NCBI RefSeq assembly: GCF_016025525.2
Contig: NZ_JACSGR010000004.1
Coordinates: 124,001 to 188,000 of the forward strand
From: Eikenella glucosivorans
GTDB lineage: Bacteria > Pseudomonadota > Gammaproteobacteria > Burkholderiales > Neisseriaceae
DNA length: 64,000 bases
Direction of reading: 5' to 3'
Both the position numbers and the translations under genes were made by a program. The notes under the pieces were generated by a model. It saw only the letters and a list, made by a program, of their open reading frames with translations. It did no database searches and was not told the DNA's origin. Shown in pieces: positions 16,628-24,789 of the stretch (positions are counted from its first letter, which is position 1; every line of letters begins with the position of its first letter).

Positions 16628-16697
16628 GGCAAAATGCGGGCGGGCAGCCTGCGCTCCGTTGGATGTTTCTGTTTGGATTTGCCATTTTCAGGTAGCC
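16628..16697. repeat. 70-bp direct repeat, right copy flanking a GNAT gene
   Basis: Counterpart of 15834-15903: GGCAAA start, GCAGCCTGCGC core, CCGTTGG, and an uptake-sequence end, with mismatches in the second half. Confidence 0.65.
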
Positions 16698-16780
16698 CGA
16701 AGGTGCGAACAGGCTACCTGAAAAATTTTGGCGGATTTTAGGTAGCCTTTCGGGTTGGATTAACTGTGGCCAGCCAAACC

Positions 16781-16817
16781 AACCGCTTGCAGCATGATGT
16801 TCTGCAAGCGGTTTTTT
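16781..16817 (+). terminator. intrinsic terminator
   Basis: AACCGCTTGCAG pairs with CTGCAAGCGGTT over 12 bp with a 9-base loop, followed by a run of six T. It is not made from uptake sequences. Confidence 0.8.
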
Positions 16818-16878
16818 GTGCGGCAGTGCGGGATCGGGCTGTCTGAAAGCGGCTGCTGCAAAGCGGCTTAAGCGGCGG

Positions 16879-18030
16879 CTAAAGCTTGTGGCACAAATCG
16901 CCGATGGCAAAGCCTTGCCAGTTGGGGTCGATGTGGCGGCCGAAGGCGATGGCTTTGAACAGCTCGCCCATTTCCTGCGGGGCGAGCAGGGTTTGGCAGG
17001 CGGCAGCGGCGCGGATGTAGGCTTCGCTTTCGGGGCTGCCCTGCGCGGCGAGGCGTTCGGTGAGGCCGAGGTTGAGCAGGAAGGCGGCCTGGGTGGCGTA
17101 GCCGATGAGATCGAGCCCGGATTGCACGGCGGCTTCGGTGAGGGCGGTGAAGTTCACATGGCAGGTGAGGTCGGTGAGGCCGACGCGCTCGAAGGGGTTG
17201 TGCACGGTATGGTGGCGGTAGTGGCCGATGAGGGTACCGCCGCTGCGCTGGGGGTGGTAATACTGGGCGGCATCGAAGCCGTAGTCGAGGAAGAGCAGGG
17301 CGCCGCGCGTGAGGCGGGCGGCGAGGGTGCGCACGAAGGCTTGCTGCCGCAGGTGCAGCTCGCTGGTGTAGCCGTCGATGGCGGGTAGGCAGGCTTGGGC
17401 TTCGGCGGCGAGCTCGGCGGGCAGGGGGGCGCTTTGCCATTGGAATTGCCCGGCTTCATCCAAGCTCACGCCCATCAGCAGCCACTGCCCGTTTTCGCGG
17501 CGCACGATGTCGCAGGGCATGGCATCGAGCACTTCGTTGCCGAGGATGATGCCGTCGAGCTCGGCGGGCAATTCGGCCAGCCAGCTGATTTTATGCAGAT
17601 ATTGCGGCACGGCATCGGCGAGGTGGCGGCGCTGGCGTTCGGCTAAATCAGGGGAGACTTCGATGATGTGGTAATGCTTGAGGCTACCTGAAATTTCGGG
17701 CAGCAGCTGGGCGGCCAGCGCGCCGGTGCCGGCACCAAATTCATAAACGTTGCCGGCGGTTTGCGGCAAGAGGGGCAGCAGCTGGGCGGTGAGGGTTTGC
17801 CCAAACAGGGGGGTGAGTGCGGGGGCGGTGATGAAGTCGCCGCCGGCGCCGATTTTGTGCGTGCCGCCGGTGTAGTAGCCGTATTGCGGCTGGTAGAGGG
17901 CGAGCTGCATGAAGTCGGCAAAGGGCAGGAAGCCGTTATTTTCTTGGATGCGCTGTTGTATCAAGCCACACAGTGCCTGTGAGGTGGCGCTTTCTTCGGC
18001 GGAGGGTTCGGGCAGGGCAGGGCAGTTCAT
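16879..18030 (-). CDS. MidA/NDUFAF7-family SAM-dependent methyltransferase
   Basis: 383 residues. GGDFITAPALTPLFGQTLTAQL, YEFGAGTGALAAQLL (SAM-binding motif I), ILGNEVLDAMP, and LLFLDYGFDAAQYYHPQRSGGTLIGHYRHH are hallmarks of the DUF185 family. Mitochondrial NDUFAF7 methylates an arginine in complex I; the bacterial target is unproven. A longer start at 18060 is possible, but a TATAAT box at 18066-18071 on the minus strand lies too close to it, so the ATG at 18030 is preferred. It is divergent from the dcw cluster. Confidence 0.88.
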   Translation of the reverse strand: MNCPALPEPSAEESATSQALCGLIQQRIQENNGFLPFADFMQLALYQPQYGYYTGGTHKIGAGGDFITAPALTPLFGQTLTAQLLPLLPQTAGNVYEFGAGTGALAAQLLPEISGSLKHYHIIEVSPDLAERQRRHLADAVPQYLHKISWLAELPAELDGIILGNEVLDAMPCDIVRRENGQWLLMGVSLDEAGQFQWQSAPLPAELAAEAQACLPAIDGYTSELHLRQQAFVRTLAARLTRGALLFLDYGFDAAQYYHPQRSGGTLIGHYRHHTVHNPFERVGLTDLTCHVNFTALTEAAVQSGLDLIGYATQAAFLLNLGLTERLAAQGSPESEAYIRAAAACQTLLAPQEMGELFKAIAFGRHIDPNWQGFAIGDLCHKL

Positions 18031-18190
18031 AGAGTAATTGCATGAAAAATCGGAAAACATTCGGGATTATAAAGGTTTGCCGGCAGGAGGCGAAACGATG
18101 GATGCCAATAAAATCGGCGGCGGGTCGGCTGAATCAGACTATCTTTTTAAAAAACAGTTTGTTAATCCTACATTTTTACGAGATTTGCAA

Positions 18191-18219
18191 TTGACCGTTT
18201 CGGCTGCTTTGCGTATAGT
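18191..18219 (+). promoter_or_regulatory. sigma-70 promoter of mraZ and the dcw cluster
   Basis: TTGACC (18191-18196), a 17-bp spacer, and TATAGT (18214-18219). Transcription would start near 18226, just before the TGGGG repeats. Confidence 0.85.
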
Positions 18220-18228
18220 GTCGTTTCG

Positions 18229-18284
18229 TGGGGAATTGTGGGGCAAAGTGCCTTTGTAATTCCAGAAATCGATTGAAGGTGGGG
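18229..18284 (+). promoter_or_regulatory. MraZ-binding direct repeats
   Basis: TGGGG occurs at 18229-18233 and 18239-18243 with exact 10-bp period. A degenerate third unit (TGCCT) is in phase at 18249, and a further TGGGG at 18280-18284 overlaps the mraZ ribosome binding region. In E. coli, MraZ represses its own operon through 10-bp-spaced TGGGA/G repeats just downstream of the promoter, which is the same layout. Confidence 0.8.
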
Positions 18285-18288
18285 CAAA

Positions 18289-18744
18289 GTGTTTGGCGGC
18301 GTACATGAATTGAGCATCGACAGCAAGGGGCGCTTGGCGATTCCGGCCAAGTTCCGCGACCTGCTCGCGCGCCACTACACGCCGTCTTTGGTGGTAACCG
18401 TGGAGGCGCGCACGCATCTGGTGATGTATCCGGAGGCGGAATGGCAGAAAACGGCGGAAAACCTGCAGGCGATGAATGTGTCGGGCAATCCGGCGGCCAG
18501 GATGTTCCGCGATTTGATGCTGAACCACGCCGAAACGTTGGATTTGGATGCTTCCGGCCGCATCCTGCTGCCGCCGAGCCTGCGCCGCCGCGTGCAGTTT
18601 GATAAGGAAGTAACGCTGGTGGGCCGCGCCGACCGCCTGGAATTGTGGAACCGCGAGCAGTGGGAGGCCAATATGAACGCGGTGCTGGATATGGATCCGG
18701 ACGAATTGGCCGCACAGTTGGATAAGGCCGGGTTCCGCTTATGA
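18289..18744 (+). CDS. mraZ: transcriptional regulator MraZ
   Basis: 151 residues with two SpoVT/AbrB-like half-domains. Each has the DxxxR signature: DSKGRLAIPAKFR near residue 11 and DASGRILLPPSLR near residue 85. MraZ forms a ring-shaped oligomer that represses the dcw operon, here probably through the TGGGG repeats upstream. The start is a GTG at 18289 preceded by GAAGG; no ATG fits the conserved N-terminus MFGGVHELSID. It overlaps rsmH by 4 bp. Confidence 0.96.
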   Translation: MFGGVHELSIDSKGRLAIPAKFRDLLARHYTPSLVVTVEARTHLVMYPEAEWQKTAENLQAMNVSGNPAARMFRDLMLNHAETLDLDASGRILLPPSLRRRVQFDKEVTLVGRADRLELWNREQWEANMNAVLDMDPDELAAQLDKAGFRL

Positions 18745-19697
18745 GCCGGCAGGAATGGGCGCATGTGACCGTGCTGCTGCATGAAGCGGTGGATGCCTTG
18801 ACGGTGAAGCCGAACGGCATTTATGTGGACGGCACTTTCGGCCGGGGCGGGCATTCCCGCCTGATTTTGTCGAAGCTGGGCGAACACGGCCGGCTGGTGG
18901 TGTTCGATAAAGACCCGCAGGCGGTGGCCGTGGCGCGGCAGCTGGCGGAAACCGATAAGCGCGTGCAGGTGGTGCACGGTGGCTTTGCGGGTTTTCAGGT
19001 AGCCTTAAAAGAGCTGGGCATTGAAGAGATAGATGGCGCGCTGTTTGATTTGGGCGTGTCTTCGCCGCAAATCGACGATGCCGAACGCGGTTTCAGCTTC
19101 CGCTACGATGCACCGCTGGATATGCGGATGGACACCACGCGCGGCCAAACCGCCGCGCAGTGGCTGGCCGAGGCCGAGGAAAAAGAGATTCGCGAGGTAA
19201 TCAGAGATTATGGTGAAGAGCGGTTTAACAGCCAGATTGCGCGTGCGATTGTGCAGCAGCGGCGGGAGCGCCCCATCGCTACAACCGGCCAGCTGGCGCA
19301 GCTTGTGGCGCAAGTCGTCCGTACTCGTGAGCGCGGCCAAGATCCGGCGACGCGGACGTTTCAGGCCGTGCGGATCTTCATCAACCGTGAGCTTGAAGAA
19401 ATAGCCGCCGTGCTGCCGCAGGCTTCAGGCTACCTGAAAACCGGCGGGCGCTTGGCGGTGATTGCCTTTCATTCTTTGGAAGACAGGATAGTGAAGCAGT
19501 TTATCCGCCGCCACAGCCGGCCGGCGCCGCTGCCCAAGTGGGTGATGGTGCGCGAGAGCGAACGGCAGATGCCGCCCTTGTCGGAAATCGGCAAGGCGCA
19601 AAAGGCTTCGACAGAAGAAGTGGCTGCCAATCCGCGTGCGCGTTCCGCCGTGTTGCGCGTGGCCGAACGGACGGCGGGAGAGTTTGCCGATGAATAA
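18741..19697 (+). CDS. rsmH: 16S rRNA (cytosine-1402 N4) methyltransferase
   Basis: 318 residues, normal length. HVTVLLHEAVDAL at the N-terminus, VDGTFGRGGHS (SAM binding) and FDLGVSSPQID are diagnostic. It methylates C1402 in the decoding site of 16S rRNA. Two uptake sequences lie inside the gene in opposite orientations and code for GFQVALKEL (near residue 94) and SGYLKTGG (near residue 232). Its stop overlaps the ftsL start by 8 bp. Confidence 0.97.
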   Translation: MSRQEWAHVTVLLHEAVDALTVKPNGIYVDGTFGRGGHSRLILSKLGEHGRLVVFDKDPQAVAVARQLAETDKRVQVVHGGFAGFQVALKELGIEEIDGALFDLGVSSPQIDDAERGFSFRYDAPLDMRMDTTRGQTAAQWLAEAEEKEIREVIRDYGEERFNSQIARAIVQQRRERPIATTGQLAQLVAQVVRTRERGQDPATRTFQAVRIFINRELEEIAAVLPQASGYLKTGGRLAVIAFHSLEDRIVKQFIRRHSRPAPLPKWVMVRESERQMPPLSEIGKAQKASTEEVAANPRARSAVLRVAERTAGEFADE

Positions 19698-19953
19698 GCT
19701 GAATATTTTGTTGTTTGTGCTGGTGGTGCTTTCCGCCTTGGCGGTGGTGTCGGTGCAAGACAGCTCGCGCGAATCGTTTATCGCGCTGGAAAAGGAAAAC
19801 CAGCGGCAGGCGGATCTGGAAGAAGAATACCGCCGCCTGCAATGGCAGCAGGCCAAGCTGGCCAACCACGACTTTATTAAGGAAGCGGCGCAGAAGCAGC
19901 AGCTGCAGGCGCCCACCATGCAGAATACGAGAATCATCCGTTTGTCGTATTGA
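19690..19953 (+). CDS. ftsL: cell division protein FtsL
   Basis: 87 residues. A single membrane helix near the N-terminus (LNILLFVLVVLSALAVVSV) is followed by a periplasmic coiled coil (ALEKENQRQADLEEEYRRLQWQQAKL). FtsL joins FtsB and FtsQ in the divisome. The start ATG at 19690 lies within the last codons of rsmH; a longer upstream frame is a chance extension. Position between rsmH and ftsI is the universal dcw order. Confidence 0.93.
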   Translation: MNKLNILLFVLVVLSALAVVSVQDSSRESFIALEKENQRQADLEEEYRRLQWQQAKLANHDFIKEAAQKQQLQAPTMQNTRIIRLSY

Positions 19954-20023
19954 AGTACACCATAAAAATAATGCTTGCGAGCAGCCGCATCCTTAGAGCG
20001 GCACAGAGAGTAATGGAAACACT

Positions 20024-21760
20024 ATGCTGATTAAAAGCGACTACAAGCCGCAGATGCGGCAGAAGCCGGTCAGGCAGAAAAAGCCGGTGAGCACCAACGG
20101 CCGGATTGCCTTTGTGCTGATGGTGTTTGCCTTGGCATTCGGCACGGCGGTGGCCTGGAGCGTGCATTTGCACACGGTGGAACAAAGCAGGCTGCAGGAA
20201 GAAGGCAACAAGCGTTTCGTGCGCACGCTGGTGCAGCCGGCCAACCGCGGTACCATCACCGACCGCAACGGCGCCGTGCTGGCTTTGAGTGCGCCCACCG
20301 ATTCGCTGTATGCTGTGCCCTCCGCCATGGAGAAAATGCCGAGCCAGGAGCAGCTGGAACAGCTCTCTGGGCTGATTGACGTGCCGGTGGAAACCATTGC
20401 CGACCGCCTGGCGCGCACCAACAGCGATTTCGTGTTCCTCAAGCGGCAGATGACGGCGGAAACCGCGGCCAAAGTGCGCGCTTTGAAAATCGATGGCCTG
20501 GCCTTCCAAACCGAGCCCAAGCGCCAATACCCGATGGGCAACCTGTTTTCACACGTGATCGGCTTCACCAATATCGATGGCAAAGGCCAGGAAGGCTTGG
20601 AGCTGTCGCGCGAAGACGACCTGCGCGGCCAAGACGGCGCACGCGTGGTGCTGCGCGACAACAAGGGCAATTATGTGGACGCGCTAGATTCGCCGCGCAA
20701 CCGCGAGGCGGTGGACGGACGCAATATGGTGCTGTCGCTGGATCAGCGCATCCAATCGCTGGCACACGACAAGCTGGCGCAGGCCGTGGCCTACCACCAG
20801 GCCAAAGCCGGCACCGCCGTGGTGCTGGATGCGCAAACCGGCGAGATTCTGGCCTTGGTAAACCTGCCCGACTACGACCCGAACCAGCCCGGCGAGGCCG
20901 ATAGTGCTTTGCGCCGCAACCGCGCGGTAACCGACATGCTGGAGCCCGGCTCCGCCATGAAGCCCTTCCCGATTGCCAAAGCCTTGGATTCGGGTAAGGT
21001 AAACGAAAACATGGTGTTCAACACCAACACTTATAATATCGGCGCGGCCACCGTGCGCGATACGCACAACTACCCTTCGCTCACCCTGCGCGGCATCATG
21101 CAGAAATCTTCCAACGTGGGCGTGAGCAAGCTCTCGGCCATGTTTAAGCCGGAAGAAATGCACGATTTCTACCAATCAGTGGGCTTCGGCCGCCGCATGC
21201 ATTCCGGCTTCCCCGGCGAATCGCCCGGGCTGGTGCGCGATTGGCGCAACTGGCGGCCGATCGAGCAGGCCACCATGTCGTTCGGCTATGGCCTGCAGAT
21301 GAGCCTGCTGCAGCTGGCGCACGGCTACACCATCTTCACCAGCGACGGCAAGCTGCTGCCGGTAAGCTTCCTGCGCCAGAGCACCGCGCCGCAGGGCGAA
21401 CAGGTGATCAAGCCGGAAACCGCGCGCGCCATCCGCCGCATGATGGTGGCGGTTACCGAGCCGGGCGGCACCGGCACGCACGGCGCCGTACCCGGGTTTG
21501 ACGTGGGTGCCAAAACCGGCACCGCGCGCAAGCTGGTGGACGGCCGCTATGCCGACAACAAACACATGGCCACCTTCATCGGTTTCGCACCGGCCGAGCA
21601 TCCGCGCGTGATTGTGGCGGTGAATATCGACGAGCCCACACAAAACGGCTACTACGGCGGCATTGTGGCTGGGCCGGTGTTTAAAGACATCATGGCCGGC
21701 TCGCTCAACATCCTGGGCGTTTCGCCCACCAAACCCGTGCAGCGTGTGGCTGCCAAATAA
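20024..21760 (+). CDS. ftsI: peptidoglycan transpeptidase FtsI (penicillin-binding protein 2)
   Basis: 578 residues, close to neisserial PBP2. One N-terminal membrane helix (about residues 27-46) precedes a dimerisation domain and the transpeptidase domain. Active-site motifs are S310-A-M-K, S362-S-N and K497-T-G, the same numbers as in gonococcal PBP2. The sequence VRDTHNYP has no Asp insertion of the kind linked to penicillin resistance in gonococci. It makes septal cross-links with FtsW. The gap to ftsL is 70 bp. Confidence 0.97.
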   Translation: MLIKSDYKPQMRQKPVRQKKPVSTNGRIAFVLMVFALAFGTAVAWSVHLHTVEQSRLQEEGNKRFVRTLVQPANRGTITDRNGAVLALSAPTDSLYAVPSAMEKMPSQEQLEQLSGLIDVPVETIADRLARTNSDFVFLKRQMTAETAAKVRALKIDGLAFQTEPKRQYPMGNLFSHVIGFTNIDGKGQEGLELSREDDLRGQDGARVVLRDNKGNYVDALDSPRNREAVDGRNMVLSLDQRIQSLAHDKLAQAVAYHQAKAGTAVVLDAQTGEILALVNLPDYDPNQPGEADSALRRNRAVTDMLEPGSAMKPFPIAKALDSGKVNENMVFNTNTYNIGAATVRDTHNYPSLTLRGIMQKSSNVGVSKLSAMFKPEEMHDFYQSVGFGRRMHSGFPGESPGLVRDWRNWRPIEQATMSFGYGLQMSLLQLAHGYTIFTSDGKLLPVSFLRQSTAPQGEQVIKPETARAIRRMMVAVTEPGGTGTHGAVPGFDVGAKTGTARKLVDGRYADNKHMATFIGFAPAEHPRVIVAVNIDEPTQNGYYGGIVAGPVFKDIMAGSLNILGVSPTKPVQRVAAK

Positions 21761-21780
21761 ATCGGTTGCTGGAGCCGACC

Positions 21781-23280
21781 ATGTATTGCTTGAAGGACAA
21801 ACAGTTTCCCCTGCCCGACAACTGCACCCTGCCGCCCGTTGTGGCGGCGGGGTGCATTTTGCGTATGGACAGCCGCCTGGTGCGACCCGGCGATATTTTT
21901 GTGGCCTGTCAGGGCGAATATGCCGACGGGCGCAACTATATCCCCGCCGCCATCGCCAATGGCGCGGTGATGGTGTTTTGGGACAGCGGCGACGGTTTTG
22001 TCTGGCGCCCCGAGTGGCAGGTGGCCAACTGCGGCGTGCCGCACCTGAAGCAGAATGCCGGCCTGCTTGCCGCCAAACTGTATGGCAATTTTTCAGGTAG
22101 CCTCTCCTGCTGGGGCGTAACCGGCACCAACGGCAAAACCTCGATTTCGCAATGGCTGGCCCAAGCCGCCGACCTGCTCGGCACGCCCTGCGCCATCATC
22201 GGCACCGTGGGCAACGGCTTCTGGGGGCGGCTCGAAGCCACCACCCACACCACGCCCGACCCCGTGCGCGTGCAAACCCTGCTGCACCAATTCAAGCAGC
22301 AGGGTGCCGCTGCCGTAGCCATGGAAGTGTCCAGCCACGGCCTCGACCAAAACCGCGTGGTCGGCACCCCTTTCTCCTCCGCCATCTTCACCAACCTCAC
22401 CCGCGACCACCTCGACTACCACGGCAGCATGGCCGCCTATGGCGCGAGCAAAGCCAAACTGTTCTACTGGCAGAGCCTCAAACACGCCGTCATCAACACC
22501 GACGACCCCTTTGGCCGCGAGCTGGCCGCCCAACTACGTGCCGAGCGCCCTGAATTAAAGGTGTACGGCTACGGCTTCAACTCCGAGGCCGATATCTGCA
22601 TCACCCGTTTCGCCGCCTCCGCCCAAGGCATGCAGGTGGCCTTCGATACGCCGTGGGGCAGCGGCGAAGTGACGAGCCGCCTGCTCGGCCGCTTCAACGC
22701 GCAAAACCTTGCCGCCTGCGTGGGCCTGCTGTGCGCCGAGGGCTACGCGCTGGCCGACGTGTTGCGCGCCTTGGCGCAAATCCGGCCCGCCACCGGCCGC
22801 ATGGACTGCATCAGCCATCCCGGCCGCCCGCTGGTGGTGGTGGATTATGCCCACACGCCCGACGCGCTGGAAAAAGCGCTCGCCACCCTGCAGGAAATCA
22901 AGCCTCAGGGCGCCGAGCTGTGGTGCGTGTTCGGCTGCGGCGGCAACCGCGACCGCGGCAAACGCCCGCTGATGGGTGCGGCTGCCGCGCAGGGCGCCGA
23001 CAAGGTGGTGGTAACCAGCGACAACCCGCGCATGGAAGAGCCGCAAGACATCATTGCCGACATCCTGCCCGCCGTGCTGCAGCCCGCGCTGGTGGAGGCC
23101 GACCGCCGCCTCGCCATCGAAACCGCCATCCGCCGCGCCGCGCCGCACGACATCATCCTGATTGCCGGCAAAGGCCACGAAACCTATCAGGATGTGCAGG
23201 GCGAGAAGCACCACTTTTCCGATTTCGAAATCGCCGAAGCCGCATTGGCCGAGCTTGCTGACACGACAAAGGCTACCTGA
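21781..23280 (+). CDS. murE: UDP-MurNAc-L-Ala-D-Glu:meso-diaminopimelate ligase
   Basis: 499 residues. The ATP site GVTGTNGKTS is near residues 111-120, and DNPR at residues 414-417 is the motif for meso-diaminopimelate rather than lysine. It adds the third residue of the peptidoglycan stem peptide. The ATG at 21781 follows GGAG; an in-frame TTG at 21766 is less likely. An uptake sequence codes for NFSGSLSCW just before the P-loop. The stop codon TGA at 23278-23280 is itself part of an uptake sequence, so the C-terminus KAT derives from it. Confidence 0.97.
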   Translation: MYCLKDKQFPLPDNCTLPPVVAAGCILRMDSRLVRPGDIFVACQGEYADGRNYIPAAIANGAVMVFWDSGDGFVWRPEWQVANCGVPHLKQNAGLLAAKLYGNFSGSLSCWGVTGTNGKTSISQWLAQAADLLGTPCAIIGTVGNGFWGRLEATTHTTPDPVRVQTLLHQFKQQGAAAVAMEVSSHGLDQNRVVGTPFSSAIFTNLTRDHLDYHGSMAAYGASKAKLFYWQSLKHAVINTDDPFGRELAAQLRAERPELKVYGYGFNSEADICITRFAASAQGMQVAFDTPWGSGEVTSRLLGRFNAQNLAACVGLLCAEGYALADVLRALAQIRPATGRMDCISHPGRPLVVVDYAHTPDALEKALATLQEIKPQGAELWCVFGCGGNRDRGKRPLMGAAAAQGADKVVVTSDNPRMEEPQDIIADILPAVLQPALVEADRRLAIETAIRRAAPHDIILIAGKGHETYQDVQGEKHHFSDFEIAEAALAELADTTKAT

Positions 23281-23406
23281 AAAACCGGCACATCAGATTT
23301 TTAGGTAGCCTTTTGATGATGATACAGGCTGCCTGAAGCCGTTAAAAATTTTCAGGTAGCCTGCCGATCCAGCCCGCCGCCCCAAATACTTTCAATGGAA
23401 ATCCCC

Positions 23407-24789
23407 ATGCCCACACTCGATTTAGCCTTCGTCTGCCGCGCCCTAAACCTGCCCGCGCCGCAACGCAACCCCCTCATCCGCCGCGTAATCACCGACAGCC
23501 GCCAAGCCGCCGCTGCCGACGAACGCGGTGCCGATTTGTTTGTTGCCTTGGCCGGCGAAAAGCACGACGGGCACGATTTCGTTCCCGCTGTGCTGGAGCA
23601 GGGTGCCTTAGCGCTGGTGTCGCGCACCGACTGCGCCGCACTCTCAGGCAGTCTGCAAGTGGCCGACACCTTGGCCGCGTTGCAAACGCTGGCCGCCGCC
23701 TGGCGCGAAGCGGTCAACCCGCTGGTGCTCGGCATCACCGGCTCTTCTGGCAAAACCACGGTGAAGGAAATGCTGGCCGCCATCCTGCGCCGCCGCTTCG
23801 GGGAAGAGGCCGTGTTAGCCACCGCCGGCAATTTCAACAACCACATCGGCCTGCCGCTCACGCTGCTCTCGTTGCGCCCGCAGCACCGTTACGCCGTAAT
23901 CGAAATGGGCATGAGCCACTTCGGCGAGCTCGACGCGCTCACCCGCCTTGCCCGCCCCGATGCCGCGCTGGTGAACAACGCCCTGCGCGCGCACATCGGC
24001 TGCGGCTTCGACGGCGTGGGCGATATTGCCCGCGCCAAAAGCGAAATCTACCGCGGGCTACCTGAAAACGGCACGGCACTGGTGCCGGCCGAAGACGAAT
24101 ACGCCGAAGTGTTCCGCGCCGCCTGCCGCGCCTTGAATGTGCGGCAAATCGAGTTCGGCGTGGAAAAGGGCGAAATCCACGCCGCCAACGTGCAACTGCT
24201 GCCCTTGGGTTGCCGCTTCGATTTGGTTTATCAACAACAGCGCGCGGCGGTGGTGTTGCCTGTGCCGGGCAAACACAATGTGGCCAACGCCGTGGCCGCC
24301 GCGGCTTTGGCTGTGCAGGCGGGCGTGAGCCTGCCTGAAATTGCCGCCGCGCTGGCCGATTTTGCCAACATCAAAGGCCGTTTGCAGCGCAAAGCCGGAT
24401 TGCGCGGCACCACCCTGATCGACGACACCTACAATGCCAACCCCGACAGCATGAAGGCCGCGCTGGACGTGCTGGCCGCGCTGCCCGCGCCGCGCATTTT
24501 CGTGATGGGCGACATGGGCGAGCTGGGCGATGATGAAGCGCCGGCCATGCACGCCGAAATCGGCCGCTATGCGCGGGACAAGGGCATCGAAGCCGCCTAT
24601 TTTGTGGGCGATTTCAGCGTGGAGGCGGCGGAGGCTTTCGGCGCGGCCGGTTTGTGGTTTGCCGCCAAAGACCCGCTGATTCAGGTACTCGCGCACGATT
24701 TGCCGGAACGTGCTTCGGTGTTGGTGAAAGGCTCGCGTTTTATGGCGATGGAAGACGTGGTGCAGGCCTTGCAGGGCGATGAAGCGTAG
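23407..24789 (+). CDS. murF: UDP-MurNAc-tripeptide:D-Ala-D-Ala ligase
   Basis: 460 residues. GITGSSGKTTVKEML is the P-loop near residue 110, and NFNNHIGLPLTLL, EMGMSHFGELDALTRL and IDDTYNANPDSMKAAL are MurF signatures. It adds D-Ala-D-Ala to complete the pentapeptide. Two in-frame ATGs lie 12 bp apart (23395 and 23407); the second matches the family N-terminus MPTLDLAFVC and has GGAA upstream. An uptake sequence codes for RGLPENGT near residue 218. It overlaps the next gene by 11 bp. Confidence 0.95.
   Translation: MPTLDLAFVCRALNLPAPQRNPLIRRVITDSRQAAAADERGADLFVALAGEKHDGHDFVPAVLEQGALALVSRTDCAALSGSLQVADTLAALQTLAAAWREAVNPLVLGITGSSGKTTVKEMLAAILRRRFGEEAVLATAGNFNNHIGLPLTLLSLRPQHRYAVIEMGMSHFGELDALTRLARPDAALVNNALRAHIGCGFDGVGDIARAKSEIYRGLPENGTALVPAEDEYAEVFRAACRALNVRQIEFGVEKGEIHAANVQLLPLGCRFDLVYQQQRAAVVLPVPGKHNVANAVAAAALAVQAGVSLPEIAAALADFANIKGRLQRKAGLRGTTLIDDTYNANPDSMKAALDVLAALPAPRIFVMGDMGELGDDEAPAMHAEIGRYARDKGIEAAYFVGDFSVEAAEAFGAAGLWFAAKDPLIQVLAHDLPERASVLVKGSRFMAMEDVVQALQGDEA

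Larger units (their letters stand above)
16484..16878. other. intergenic spacer with uptake sequences, right repeat copy and a terminator
   Basis: An uptake-sequence hairpin lies at 16501-16540, the right copy of the 70-bp repeat at 16628-16697, another uptake sequence at about 16711, and a stem-loop terminator at 16781-16817. No gene is seen. Confidence 0.6.
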
